From NCBI GenBank assembly GCA_963755195.1, contig CAVWIZ010000001.1:682001-746000 (forward strand): DNA of 64,000 nt. The letters are read 5' to 3'. Within the stretch, counting starts at the first letter, position 1, and each line of letters opens with the position of its first letter. Positions 32,568 through 42,074 of the stretch are shown piece after piece. This stretch comes from CAVQJU01 sp963755195. Lineage in GTDB: Bacteria; Acidobacteriota; Vicinamibacteria; Vicinamibacterales; CAVVIG01. A program made the translations under genes and the position numbers. A model generated the notes under the pieces. That model did no database searches. It was given only the letters and a program-made list of their open reading frames with translations, and was not told where the DNA came from.

Positions 32568-34058
32568 CTAATCACGGGTGGTTCCCGCGAGAAACCATCG
32601 GGTCTTCCGGCCAGCCTGGACACTGTCCACCTTGCCAGCACCGGCCAGCTGTTCGAGCGCGGTATATACGTCCTCTTTTCTGGCTTTTGCGGTCGTCGCC
32701 AGCCGACTACCGGAGATGCCAGGATGCTCGGCCAACGTCGTCAGGAGCCGCTCGTGAAGCGCGAGCTCGGTCACAGCGTTCGCCTCGACGTCTTCGCCCT
32801 GCAGGCGCATCCATCCATCCCCGACGCTGAACCGGACTTTGATTGCTGGCGGGTCGATCGAGAATTTCCACATATTTGGCACGAGCAGCGAGGATTCCTC
32901 GTTCACCCGTTCCACATGGATGGGCGCGTCGGCAATCGAGAACAAGCCGCCGCCGCTGGCGCGCTGTGCGCGGGGACGGTCGTCGGGTTTGCCGTCATTC
33001 CGCGGCTTCGTGTCGTGGTGTGGGAGGATGATGACGGCGTCCGTTTCGCGCATCAATCGGCGGAGAAACCGCGTCAGCGGAGTGAGGTCGGCCGGTCCCT
33101 TATCGACCGCATCTGAGAAGGCGCGCGCGGGGTCGAATGCGATCGCGCGCATTTTGTGCAGCAGCGCTTCCCGAACGATTTGGTCCTGACATCGGGGATC
33201 GTTCAAGGTGATCCCTTTCCGGACCGACACTCGAAACAGCGGCGGGAGTTCGGCCTTCCGTCCGGCCAGGAGCGCGCGAATCCGTCGCGCCACTTCCGCC
33301 TGGTGATCTTCTTCGGTGAGGTACCAACAGGGCGTCGGTTCAGCGACGGCCAGCCGCCCGAGCCCCATCGGCGAGACGCCCGCCGCCAAGGACAATAGCG
33401 CGTCGAGAAATACGTAAGATTTGCGCGAGCGTGGTTGGCCGTGCGGCAGCACCAGCCCAGCGCCTGGTATGAGACCTTCAATCAGCGGCGCCGTTGCGCT
33501 CGGTGCGGCATTGAGAAACATGGCAAGGTCATCGCTATAAGCCACAGCATCGAGCGATACCGCGTCCAAGACGAGCGACAAATCGCGCTGCGCTGCATCA
33601 GCGATCGATGTGGCGGCCTCGGTCTGGTCGTAGGCCGCCGCAATGGTTTTGTTCCCCAACAAAATCAAGGTTCGAAGGGCCGCTTTTTCTTTGACAAGCC
33701 GCGCGTAGGCCATGACGTTCGTTGACTTCGGGACGGCATCCACGAGGGCCGCGATATAGGCGGGGCCGCCGACGCCGTCGAGTTCGCCAGAGCGGTTCAG
33801 CTCGTCTTTGAGCGTGACGAGGTCGATGACGCTGTTTCGCTCGACGAGCTTCACCATCTTGTAGAAAATGCGGCTGTGCGCCACGCGGAAGAAGTCGCTC
33901 GACTTAAGGACTTCCGACGCAAGGTTGAAGGCGTCGTTGTTCAGGAGGATCGCGCCGAGCACAGAGCGTTCGGCTTCCAGGTTGTGCGGCGAGACGCGGC
34001 TGTCCTCAGCCCCTACTCGACGCACGAAATCATCGAATGTGAGGACTGAGCCGCTCAC
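32568..34058 (-). CDS. DnaB-N / RepA-like AAA ATPase (mobile-element replication)
   Basis: 496 aa. GTG at 34058 overlaps the stop of the HTH gene (GTGA). Residues ~20-125 match the DnaB helicase N-terminal domain (HNLEAERSVLGAILLNNDAF, GGPAYIAALVDAVP). The second half is a RecA-fold ATPase of the RepA/AAA_25 type: GLVLPHGQPRSRKSYVFLDA as P-loop region, CWYLTEEDHQAEVARRI, and the Walker B/sensor stretch VIILPHHDTKPRND. The P-loop is unusual: RKS instead of GKS. The C-terminal ~70 residues look like a winged helix (HERLLTTLAEHPGISGSRLA). It is probably the replicative helicase or primase-loader of an integrated plasmid- or phage-like element. Confidence 0.8.
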   Translation of the reverse strand: MSGSVLTFDDFVRRVGAEDSRVSPHNLEAERSVLGAILLNNDAFNLASEVLKSSDFFRVAHSRIFYKMVKLVERNSVIDLVTLKDELNRSGELDGVGGPAYIAALVDAVPKSTNVMAYARLVKEKAALRTLILLGNKTIAAAYDQTEAATSIADAAQRDLSLVLDAVSLDAVAYSDDLAMFLNAAPSATAPLIEGLIPGAGLVLPHGQPRSRKSYVFLDALLSLAAGVSPMGLGRLAVAEPTPCWYLTEEDHQAEVARRIRALLAGRKAELPPLFRVSVRKGITLNDPRCQDQIVREALLHKMRAIAFDPARAFSDAVDKGPADLTPLTRFLRRLMRETDAVIILPHHDTKPRNDGKPDDRPRAQRASGGGLFSIADAPIHVERVNEESSLLVPNMWKFSIDPPAIKVRFSVGDGWMRLQGEDVEANAVTELALHERLLTTLAEHPGISGSRLATTAKARKEDVYTALEQLAGAGKVDSVQAGRKTRWFLAGTTRD

Positions 34059-34339
34059 TCGATGCCCCCGCTGGCGCCGCCGATGATGCCGCCCGCTGTC
34101 GTCGCGTTCTGCTGGATGTCGGCGCCAATCGGCTCAAAACAATCCGAGGGCGCGATTTCGAGCAACTGCGCGATCGCGATTACGCGTTCGTCGCCTTCGT
34201 GTACGCGTTGAGCGCCGTTAATCCACTTAGACAGTAGGGATACATGAAATTGAAGACGTGGTTCGAGGCGCGCGATTAGCTTGTGGGACGGTTCGTCGCT
34301 TGCCTTGACTGCTGCTATGAATTGACGTGAAACCATCAT
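34055..34339 (-). CDS. Cro/C1-type helix-turn-helix protein
   Basis: ATG 34339 (MMVSRQFIAAVKASDEPSH), about 94 aa; GTG/TTG codons just upstream also keep the frame. The segment LIARLEPRLQFHVSLLSKWI followed by RVIAIAQLLEIAPSDCFEP fits the five-helix XRE fold, with HVSLLSKWI as the likely recognition helix. The C-terminal tail is Gly/Ala-rich and low in complexity. It overlaps the ATPase start, so the two are co-translated. It is probably a regulator of the element's replication genes. Confidence 0.6.
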   Translation of the reverse strand: MMVSRQFIAAVKASDEPSHKLIARLEPRLQFHVSLLSKWINGAQRVHEGDERVIAIAQLLEIAPSDCFEPIGADIQQNATTAGGIIGGASGGIE

Positions 34340-34427
34340 CAACACGACGTCTGTGATGATGAAGAAGTGTGTGGAAAGTACCTCCCCCCTGAATTCAGAT
34401 TCAGCTAACGAACTGTCAGAGGAAGAC

Positions 34428-34949
34428 TTACGTAGTCAGACGAGACACGCGCTTTGCCGTTCTTGGTGTGCTGGACCGGCCGAGGCTGGCGTTCCATGCA
34501 TCCACCGCGTACTCCACATCGGGGAAGAGCTTCTTAGAGTTCAGCGGCACGCGCACGTGGAATGAGGAAGTCACGACGCGTGCGACCCTCGCGAAGATGC
34601 CGTCGTCAGACTTTGTTGGCTCGATGCCGGCTTTCGAAAGGCATCTGGCAAGGAAGAACAGAAGCACGCGCCGTCGGTGACTGCGCGGTCGCCCGCGCCG
34701 CCGTGGGGCGGGCTGGGCAGGCGGGTCATCAACGGTCGCCCCCGTTCGCAGCCATCGTCTGCGGAATGGTCGCAGGTCGTCGACAAGCCGCCTCGCCGCT
34801 TTCTTGGCGTCCTCTTCAGAATCAACAACCCGTCGAGGGCGCTTCTTCCAAATTGCGTCCACTAATGCGGTGACGAGGCCTAGATCGCGACCGTGTTCTG
34901 CTTCGCGGTTCTCGCGGACAGTGCGAGTCCGCGGCACAAGTTTCGCCAT
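34428..34949 (-). CDS. unknown basic protein of the mobile element
   Basis: 173 aa from ATG 34949, which has AGGAG 5 nt upstream. An in-frame extension to 34991 exists but lacks a ribosome site. The first half is helical and basic (LGLVTALVDAIWKKRPRRVV, AKKAARRLVDDLRPFRRRWL). A Pro/Arg-rich linker (QPAPRRRGRPRSHRRR) resembles an AT-hook. The C-terminal half (DDGIFARVARVVTSSFHVRV) is conserved-looking. No family recognised. Same strand as the HTH-ATPase pair, 89 bp upstream. Confidence 0.5.
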   Translation of the reverse strand: MAKLVPRTRTVRENREAEHGRDLGLVTALVDAIWKKRPRRVVDSEEDAKKAARRLVDDLRPFRRRWLRTGATVDDPPAQPAPRRRGRPRSHRRRVLLFFLARCLSKAGIEPTKSDDGIFARVARVVTSSFHVRVPLNSKKLFPDVEYAVDAWNASLGRSSTPRTAKRVSRLTT

Positions 34950-35205
34950 ACCGCTCCTGCAGCAACCGAATGACAGCGAAGGTCGCCGCAAGTCCTCACA
35001 GACTGGGAATGGGCCGTTCGCGCAGCAGGCGCGCAGTCAGTGGAGGAAGTGTACTACTGCTGGTTGCGCCTGGACTAGACCCACTCTGGTTCGTAAATAG
35101 CGGCGGGAAGCGACCGAACGACTTGGGGGAGGTTCTCTAGCCGCGGGAAGCTTTGATACTCGTCGCCAGACTGGAGCAGGCAGAACCTAGGAACGCAGTC
35201 TAGAT

Positions 35206-36009
35206 TCAGCTAAAGGCCTTCGCTGACATCGCCAAATAACCGGACGCCGTTCCAGAGTTCGACGAACTGGGGCGCTTCGCAAGCGCGCCATCGATCTCTT
35301 CGATGATTCGCTCTGCGGCATCCTTGGGAGACGCGGCTCTCGTGATCGGGCGTCCGACCACCAAGTAGTCTGAACCGAGATTAATTGCTTCCCGCGGAGT
35401 CGTTATCCGCTTTTGGTCGTCCGCTGGAGCCCATGAGGGCCGAATGCCAGGGCTCACCAGAACTACAGACGGAAACGCCATGCGGCAAATTTCAATCGCC
35501 GTGCCTGAAACAATCAGCCCGTCACAGCCGGCATCGATCATGATCTTTGCACGTTGGACAATATAGGAATCGATGTCGATGTCGATGCCGCTCTCCTGAA
35601 GGTCTGATTGGTCCATGCTCGACAGGCATGGAACCATCAACAGCCGTGGGTCCTGTGCCGTTCCGCGGGCCGCCCGCGCAGCCTTGACGCTATTGAGAGT
35701 GATCGCTAGCGGGACAGATTCAACCAACGTGAGAAATTTCACGTTCAGGGGTTGAAGTTGACGAATCAAAGAAGCGATCGTGTTTCCAATGTCGCCGCCG
35801 AGTTTTAGGTCAACGAACACGCCCCCGGCATAGGATCGGCGCTCTTGCAACTTCGCAAGGAAGGCGAGTAGGTCGCCGGCCAGTAAGAGTTCTAAGCCAA
35901 CTTTAAAGAAGGCCACATTGTCGAGTTGATCGACCAAGGCGAAGGCCTGATCATGCGTCGGCACGTCGAGAGCGACAATAAGGCGGTCCTTCCCTCGCAG
36001 CTCTTTCAC
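35206..36009 (-). CDS. pyrF: orotidine 5'-phosphate decarboxylase-like protein
   Basis: GTG 36009 with GGGGAGG 3-4 nt upstream gives VKELRGKDRLIVALDVPTHD; an ATG 102 nt upstream (36111) is an in-frame alternative. The beta-barrel signature is present: LIVALDVPT (Asp), FFKVGLELLLAGD (Lys), VFVDLKLGGDIGNT, GCDGLIVSG, VLVSPGIRPSW and SDYLVVGRPI. In the catalytic D-x-K-x-x-D motif there is one extra residue between Lys and the last Asp (DLKLGGD). The enzyme makes UMP from OMP. A solitary copy in a mobile region, away from other pyr genes, may be a second or acquired copy. Base composition looks less GC-rich than its neighbours. Confidence 0.8.
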   Translation of the reverse strand: MKELRGKDRLIVALDVPTHDQAFALVDQLDNVAFFKVGLELLLAGDLLAFLAKLQERRSYAGGVFVDLKLGGDIGNTIASLIRQLQPLNVKFLTLVESVPLAITLNSVKAARAARGTAQDPRLLMVPCLSSMDQSDLQESGIDIDIDSYIVQRAKIMIDAGCDGLIVSGTAIEICRMAFPSVVLVSPGIRPSWAPADDQKRITTPREAINLGSDYLVVGRPITRAASPKDAAERIIEEIDGALAKRPSSSNSGTASGYLAMSAKAFS

Positions 36010-36759
36010 GTACCTCCCCGATGAATTTTCAACCGATGATGCCGAGACTTCTGAGAACGGCTTGGCTGCCGCTGGTAGGGTCGTCGCCTTCGGAGTGGAT
36101 GTGTGGCCCATCCGCTGAGCGAGGCAAGTATACGCCACGAATACGCAGTGTCAAGGTAGCAACCACAACTGGTAGCGTACGTTCAGAGGCCAAAGTGCCA
36201 CAGCAGGTACAACTCACCAGCTCAATCCTAGCATATAGGCGTGTGGGCTGAGACACGTATTGGAAGAGCCTGCGGGAGACCCGGCGCACCAGCTTGAAGG
36301 GAGGCCTACCGTCGGCACCAGATACCTTGGCCCCCGGTGACACTTGGCAGACTCCGATTCGACTGTGTCCAACCGGGCCGCAGTCTTTTCGGGTCCGGAC
36401 CTTCGGCGCGCGGGGACGACCTTCTCTACGGGCGTCGAGAACGCGCCGGCCGCTCGAAGGCGTGTAGTCTGGCGAGTGAAGCTGCGCCGACCTCGGCTAT
36501 CAAAGTCGGCGCGTCCGTCACCGGCGGGGGTGGCGCGGGTTGTCGTGCGGACGTCATGAACACGTAGTCATTCTGCCAGGGTAGTGAGTCCGCACGATTC
36601 TCATGACGCTGCGACGAGTAGTGTCGACGTCGATCGCGCGAAGGGGTGCTGACCGGCAGGCGGCCTGGTGCAGTGGCCTAACACCCTCTATCCCACCCGG
36701 AACACGGTCGCCGCTATAATCCTGCGAAGAGAAAGTGCAGCATCCTGAATCGCGAGGCT
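36010..36759. other. intergenic region without a convincing gene
   Basis: About 750 bp. Open frames exist on both strands, but none has a ribosome site with protein-like composition. The only regulatory-looking element is a perfect TATAAT at 36715-36720 ahead of a small basic reading frame. Nothing else recognised. Confidence 0.5.
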
Positions 36760-36894
36760 GTGTCCAACAAGAAGGCACGCGGACCTACGAAATCCGCGCC
36801 CAAGGCTGGTCGTCTGACGGATCGTAAGAAGACGCGTAACGAAACCGGGCCAGTCCCGCAAGTCGATCGGTCGATTGAAGATGCGTCGGCGTGA
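36760..36894 (+). CDS. possible small basic protein (44 aa)
   Basis: GTG 36760 reads VSNKKARGPTKSAPKAGRLT and ends DRSIEDASA at TGA 36892-36894. It is very rich in Lys/Arg in the first half and acidic at the end. A consensus -10 TATAAT lies 40 bp upstream (36715-36720), without a clear -35. GAGG is only 2 nt from the GTG. It precedes the TPR gene by 50 bp on the same strand. It could be chance. Confidence 0.3.
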   Translation: MSNKKARGPTKSAPKAGRLTDRKKTRNETGPVPQVDRSIEDASA

Positions 36895-36944
36895 ATGTGA
36901 ACAGCCTCGAACACCCGTCACCCAGATTCTGAGTCAATCCTGCC

Positions 36945-37550
36945 ATGCTTTCGAAACTAATCAGAAGTTGGCGTCTGAATTCTGCCGAGATGGCTCATGC
37001 GCGAGGTAACTACGCCAAGGCCGTGAGGCTGTTCAGCCAAATGATTGACGAGTCCACAGGGGGCGGTCAGGCTGTACCTGAGTTGTGGACATTCTATTTG
37101 CATCGTGGATTGTCCTTTCGAGGAATAGGTCACCCTAAGGAGGCTCTGCTGGACTACGAACGGGCAGCAGAACTTAGCCCCCAATCCCACAAGCCACACC
37201 TCAATGCAGGCATCATTCTTGGTCAGGACCTTGCGCGCCACGGCGAGGCCCTCACGAAGTTCGAGACGGCGGTCAATCTGAAACCGAAGGATGTGGAAAG
37301 CTTGGTCTGCCTCGCCGTTACGAAGAACGAGTTGGGTCGCCCCGGTGAGGCTGAGGCAGTCTTCCGTGAAGCGCTCGCGGTGGATCCCAACCATTGGCTA
37401 GCGCTGTACAATCTGGGAAATGTGTGTCTAAACACGAACAGATTGCCTGAGGCAATCGAATTGTTCTCGCGAGCCAAGCAAGCAAATCCTCACGACTCTG
37501 ACATCTTGCACAATCTTGCAGTTGCACGGTCTCGGTCAGGCCTCAGATAG
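36945..37550 (+). CDS. tetratricopeptide-repeat protein
   Basis: 201 aa, ATG 36945. At least four TPR units are visible: AEMAHARGNYAKAVRLFSQM, 'FYLHRGLSFRGIGHPKEALLDYERA', NAGIILGQDLARHGEALTKF, CLAVTKNELGRPGEAEAVF and LYNLGNVCLNTNRLPEAIEL. TPR arrays mediate protein-protein contacts. There is no signal peptide or membrane segment. The codons after 37530 in another frame (LGQASDSYRALGF) resemble another repeat, so the gene may be shortened by an indel. It converges on the SIR2 operon. Composition is less GC-rich than the first 30 kb. Confidence 0.8.
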   Translation: MLSKLIRSWRLNSAEMAHARGNYAKAVRLFSQMIDESTGGGQAVPELWTFYLHRGLSFRGIGHPKEALLDYERAAELSPQSHKPHLNAGIILGQDLARHGEALTKFETAVNLKPKDVESLVCLAVTKNELGRPGEAEAVFREALAVDPNHWLALYNLGNVCLNTNRLPEAIELFSRAKQANPHDSDILHNLAVARSRSGLR

Positions 37551-37638
37551 CTACCGAGCGCTGGGATTTCCACGTCCACGGCGGCATGATGAAACAGGCA
37601 GTGCTGGCGCTTTAGGGCAAGTCACGCATCTCCGTCTA

Positions 37639-39459
37639 CTACACGCGATCGATATCTTCGTACCTCTCTCGCCTGACTCGACTCATCATCTTGCTGATCA
37701 AGAATCCCGCGGTTCCGCAGAGCGCATACTTGCTCGCCACGGTGGGGTTGCGCCAGATGGCCCAGGCGACCAACCACGATAAGCCTGTCAGAAATAGCCC
37801 GGTGGCCCCTTCGAGTGCAAGGAGAGTTCGTTTGTAACCGCGGACCGCGGCCTGCAGCAGTCCGATAACTTGGATCGTTCTCGCTGCTCCAAGGTGTGCC
37901 GATGGATTCGAGCATGGCGCCCAAAATAGACAACTGCTGTCTGCAAGCCGATGGACACCTGTAGACGGCTGGAGAGCGATAGAGCCTCTCGAGCGCGGCT
38001 GCTACCTTCCGAAGGGTCAAAGTGTCTCCCGCATCAAGGGCATATCCTCCTGCAATCAGAAGGCATTTCTCGGCCTTGTCCAGTTTTTCGACTGCTTCGA
38101 GGTTCAGTCCAAGGGCGTATTCGGCCAAAGCCATGCAGTGGTCATCAGCGTCCTTCGCCGCTCGAAACGCGACCGACAACGGATCATTCCAGTCGTCATC
38201 TGGCATCCCTACAGGCTTGTTCGATCAGATTCGCGGCGACCTCGATCTGTTCCCTTCCGGCGACCGAGGTGTCTGTAGAGGTGAAGGGCCTCGGTCAGAC
38301 ATTTACTTCCCTCTGACTGTTTGCCCATCAGGAGTCTCGCCACTCCGCTGTTGGTCAATGCCTTCGCGGCTGCGAGTGAGTTCGACTGACGCCCGGCGAC
38401 CGCGTCGGAGCAGTTCGCGAGGTACGCTGCCATTTCGACCAGCCGGCGGCCGAAGATCAAGCATCAGTTGGACGAGAGCGTTGGTCAACGCGTCCTCCGG
38501 AAAGCTGCCTGCCCATTGCACTAGGCGTTCACGTCTGCGAGCATCCACGCTCACTGAGGAGACCTGGGCCTCACTCTTGTCGAGCGACGCACCGAACGCT
38601 AGGAGCGGCAGCACATCCATCCTGTGGCCAACACAAGGCGGCAATTCGGGCACAAGCGAGCGAACTCCGCAATGTTCGCCTGGCGTGCCATGGTGTGCGC
38701 GTCGTCGTAGAGCACCCAGAACACGCGTTTGGCCAGTAGTGCTGCCGCCTTCATGACTGGAAACGGTCGTCGTCGTTGCCGCTATAGCCAACCACGAGCA
38801 GCGTGTAGTTGGTGCGAAGACGTGTCTGAAGAGACCCGCGATGTTCTTTGCTGCCGGCCGCCGGCCTGCCTAAGTGTAATGACGATGCTCGACGCCTCCT
38901 GAAGAGAGCCATGGGGCTTCAATACGTGAGCGAGAGCAGCATGTGGTCCAAGCTCTAAGACTGGGTCGCGACGCGTTGAGCCATATACGATGAGCACAGG
39001 CGGCCTGACGCAGAGCGTCCTCGATGTTAGTCTCGAAATTTGTTGTGATCACGATGCGAACGACGCCGCGATGAACAAGCTCTGCAATCGCCCTGTGATT
39101 GCGGTTTGGAGCGCCGAACAGCAGCGTATCCAGACAGGAGATTGCAGCGACGCCGAGGTTGGCGTGCAACGCCTGGAACAAGAGTTCCGGCTTGATTGGC
39201 CTGACTCCGTGGAGTTCCTCAAGCGCTCGCACGCAACCAGAGAGGGGCTCGAACACCACCTCGATTGCGCCAAGAAGCTCTCGGAACAGCGCGCTGAACG
39301 TCGGACATGACGAAGGAGGTGCAGCTGACACGCCCGCACCGGCGGAACTCGCGATCTCACCGGCATCGCGCCCTCGAAGAACTCCGGAACAGCGTCGGGC
39401 AAGGTGATCTCCTGGTGTCTCCGACTCCAGTCGTCGCTGCCAAGTGAGACGCCGGCCAT
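37639..39459 (-). CDS. SIR2-like protein with helical C-terminal region and membrane anchor, frameshifted
   Basis: ATG 39459 (MAGVSLGSDDWSRRHQEITL) overlaps the upstream stop. Joining frames gives SIR2-like landmarks: IASSAGAGVSAAPPSSC (NAD-binding loop), IVITTNFETNIEDALR, VLIVYGSTRRDP with HVLKPHGSL, and LLVVGYSGNDDDRF. The middle (ALTNSGVARLLMGKQSEGSK, DDHCMALAEYALGLNLEAVE) is helical and TPR-like. The end carries a hydrophobic stretch (GLFLTGLSWLVAWAIW) before a TAG at 37641-37639. About 600 aa, with frame changes near 39375, 39010, 38860, 38462, 38215 and 37885. SIR2-like domains of this type deplete NAD in several anti-phage systems (Thoeris, DSR, Avs5). Two small membrane-protein genes precede it in a tight operon. 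Confidence 0.7.
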
Positions 39460-39949
39460 CAGAGCACTCCCTTGTCGAAGACGACCGTCGTGGGGGCCTT
39501 CTGCGTACGAGTAGCGGGACTGCCGTCTGATTGTCCTTCGATAGATGGAAATTGGATATGCGGCTAGCGTCTGCTCTCCCAGTCCAAGGAATCGGTACCA
39601 GCTTGTCTGTGCTCGTGAGCAGGTTGTGCCGCTCGCGAATTATCACCTTCACTATGTCGGAGCCAGGCTGACCGAACAAAGTTATGGCCCAATCCAACCA
39701 CAGCGAGTCCTTCTTCCGATGCGGTATCAGCCGGTCGGCGGTGTACCGAAAGACGTCTTTGGACAGGAGCAGGCACGACAGAAGCAACAGCAGCCCGACC
39801 GGTGCGAGCACAATGAGTGAATGCGATCGAGCCGCGTACAGCGCATATCCCACAGCAGCCGTCGCCGCTGGCGTTAGGCTGACGAGCACCGATTCGCCCA
39901 GGGAGCGCCAGGTCGGCGTGAACGTTCGGCTAGTGCTTTTGGTCTGCAC
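39459..39949 (-). CDS. small membrane protein upstream of the SIR2 gene, frameshifted
   Basis: GTG 39949 (VQTKSTSRTFTPTWRSLGES). Two hydrophobic segments (LVSLTPAATAAVGYALYA and SLIVLAPVGLLLLLSCLLL) are followed by ~90 soluble residues (DSLWLDWAITLFGQPGSDIV, VIIRERHNLLTSTDKLVPIP). A frame change near 39530 leads to TVVFDKGVL and a TGA sharing its last base with the SIR2 gene ATG. About 162 aa. No family recognised. Its packing with the SIR2 gene suggests a common function, perhaps a membrane-bound sensor or anchor. Confidence 0.5.
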
Positions 39950-39954
39950 GCGAT

Positions 39955-40447
39955 TCAGATTGTCTCAGCGCGACGCGAAGCGTGGATGCTCCGGACCGGT
40001 CGATGCGTCAATGACCAGAGTGCGGATAAGCCGCCGCCGCACGCGAATGCGACAGTGGGGGCAATCGCGATGAAGACGCTGTTAAAAGTCCCGGTTCCAA
40101 TGGCCTCGACCGATGAGACACCCGCTGCCCTCCACGATTGCCCAGCGCGTCGCCACTATCACGACCATAGCGTTGCCGATCAACGTGGAGGTCCAGCCGA
40201 TCCGAAAGAAGTGCCCTGGCGTCAAGATGTCCGTGCCTCGTGCATCAACGACATCAGCCGGACGCTGCTCGACTGCCGCCCCTACCATGCCAGAGACGAA
40301 CGGGCCAAAGAGAAGCGCGGGTATGATGCGCCGTTCGAAGTGTGCGATCAACGGCCATGCGGCGTCGAGGACAGGCCGCAGCAACGCGAACGCAATCCCC
40401 GCAGCTGCATGATAGCCGGACGCATATCCCACGACGAACGTGATCAC
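39955..40447 (-). CDS. small polytopic membrane protein, first gene of the SIR2 operon, frameshifted
   Basis: GTG 40447 reads VITFVVGYASGYHAAAGIAF and then ERRIIPALLFGPFVSGMVGA, GWTSTLIGNAMVVIVATRWA. After a frame change near 40100 it reads VFIAIAPTVAFACGGGLSAL and stops at TGA 39957-39955, 5 nt before the next start. Four membrane segments in ~160 aa. No family recognised. Confidence is limited because the start is not supported by a clear ribosome site and the frame is broken once. The tight spacing to the next gene is the main argument for it. Confidence 0.45.
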
Positions 40448-40872
40448 GGCCCCGAGCGCCGGCCGCGTGCTGACGGCGAACTGGCTCGACGATGGCGCTT
40501 ATCGACGCCGTTTAAGCGACTCATATCCTCGAGAAGACCGAAGGCCCCAACGGAGGAAGGCGCATAGCGATTCCGCTTCCGTGGCCCCTTGTCCGCCCGG
40601 CGGGACAGCTGCAAGTGCAATTGATACTCACCTTGAAATTCAGCCGTACTGGCCAACCGGTTGGCTAGTAGGCTTGGCCGACCAACCCAGCTGCCCGTCC
40701 AAACGGGCCACCCAGCCCGACACGGATCGCGTCGGCAAAGTTGTCCGACGAAGAACCGATTGTCCCAAGAAGCACTGAACTTAGAAGCCTATGAAAAGTG
40801 AGGCGAAAGCACGGCCACAATTCGTAACGATTATCCCAGCGGGGCGCGTCGAGCTCTCTGCCGCGTTCAAGG
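40448..40872. other. intergenic region, nothing recognised
   Basis: About 425 bp upstream of the SIR2 operon. Short open frames on the minus strand (for example MSRLNGVDKRHRRASS ending at the operon's first GTG) cannot be supported. No repeat or promoter consensus seen. Confidence 0.4.
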
Positions 40873-41148
40873 TCAGCCGGACATCGAGGATTCCCACGGC
40901 GCCCGCGCGGTGCCGTGGAGCATGAGCGCGCCGCTGAAGACGCGGTGCCAATCCGCCTCGCGGTAGTTGACGGCCCGCCAGAGACCTGGGCCCGGGATCC
41001 GGGTCTTACTCCCGACGATGAAGGTGTCGAACGCGACCGCCCCGAGGCCGTTCACGTGACTCAACTCCGTGCGGTGCGCGATCTCGGTCACCTTCGCTGC
41101 GTGGCCTTGGGACCACGGTGTGGGAGATTGATCCGAAGAGCCGGCCAT
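40873..41148 (-). CDS. possible small protein
   Basis: 91 codons; the part after HVNGLGAVAFDTFIVGSKTR (GPGLWRAVNYREADWHRVFS) has protein-like composition, but the N-terminal third does not and no ribosome site is seen. It may be the remainder of a longer frameshifted gene that begins in the 41150-41250 region. No family recognised. Confidence 0.3.
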   Translation of the reverse strand: MAGSSDQSPTPWSQGHAAKVTEIAHRTELSHVNGLGAVAFDTFIVGSKTRIPGPGLWRAVNYREADWHRVFSGALMLHGTARAPWESSMSG

Positions 41149-41169
41149 AGACCCACGAGTAACTTGCGA

Positions 41170-42065
41170 TCAACGGCCGGCCAGCGTTGGCGGCCGCCAC
41201 GAACCTGCGTGCAAGTCGCCTGCTCGCCACGGTGCGCGTGCGTCATGGGAGGCTGGCGCTGGTCCCGAAGGAACGATGCGCGGCGTCGGCGCGGATGCGG
41301 ATTGGCCCGGTGTGACGAGCGTGGCTAGGCGACGTTGAAGATCGGCCGACGTGACGCGGAGTCGAACCATCGGGCCCTCTCGCAGGGTTCCGTCTTTGTC
41401 GACGTATAGAGCATCGCCGACGAGTTCAGCGGCCACGCCGGACACGGCGCCATCCAGCGCCGCCGACGCCAGCGCGGCGATTGCCGCGTCGTTCTGATCG
41501 TGCGTGACACTCGCGGGCAACCCGGTCACCGAGCAACCCGAGGGCTGCCTGGCGGAGATGATCGCCTTCCGCTGTTCCCTTCTTCGGAAGCCGGGGGAGG
41601 AGAGCGGCCCACATGTCCCCCGGATACACCTCAGCCGCAGCCCTTGTTGCCGGCAACCGGGCTAACGGGCACCCCCGCAGAATGGAGCGCGGCGAAGAGC
41701 TCGACGCTCGATCGGATGAAGCCCGCAAACGGCATGTAGGCAGCAGGTGGCAGGTGCGGCGTCTTGCCTGGCGCAGCCGTCAGCCGTTCGCACGTTCGCA
41801 TCGCTGCCGGTGGTCGCGCCAAGCCTTGCGGCCCGTCGAGCATGGCGATGCGCGCGAGGGAGAATCTCCATCAACGATTGGTCCGACTTCAAGCGGACCG
41901 GGCGGGCCATCCCACGTCCAGGTCCAGAAACGCGCCGCAAATGTGCCGTCAGCGAGCGGCGCCAGGCCGCATACGTCGATGGCGCGTGGAGTGCGGGCGT
42001 AGCGGTCGGTCAGATCGGCGCCCAGAGTACCGCGTCCCTTCTCCGGGTCCGGGCGTCGTTCTCAT
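41170..42065 (-). CDS. DUF429-like (RNase H-fold) protein, frameshifted
   Basis: ATG 42065 (MRTTPGPGEGTR). Joining frames gives DLTDRYARTPRAIDVCGLAP, ADGTFAARFWTWTWDGPPGP, then MLDGPQGLARPPAAMRTCER, PPAAYMPFAGFIRSSVELFA, then EVYPGDMWAALLPRLPKKGT and finally HDQNDAAIAALASAALDGAV with DALYVDKDGTLREGPMVRLR. The order 'DGP.GL - CER - PFAGFIR..EL - EVYP - D(A/E)..AA - DG' is that of DUF429 proteins, predicted RNase H-like nucleases of unknown role. At least three frame changes (about 42030, 41850 and 41600-41500). It follows the type I RM operon by 9 bp on the same strand. Confidence 0.55.
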
Positions 42066-42074
42066 GAACCAGCG

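Noticed and set aside
36029..36343. 104-codon minus-strand frame overlapping the pyrF start region
   Set aside because: No ribosome site, no recognisable domain, and it overlaps the possible N-terminal extension of pyrF. Treated as chance.
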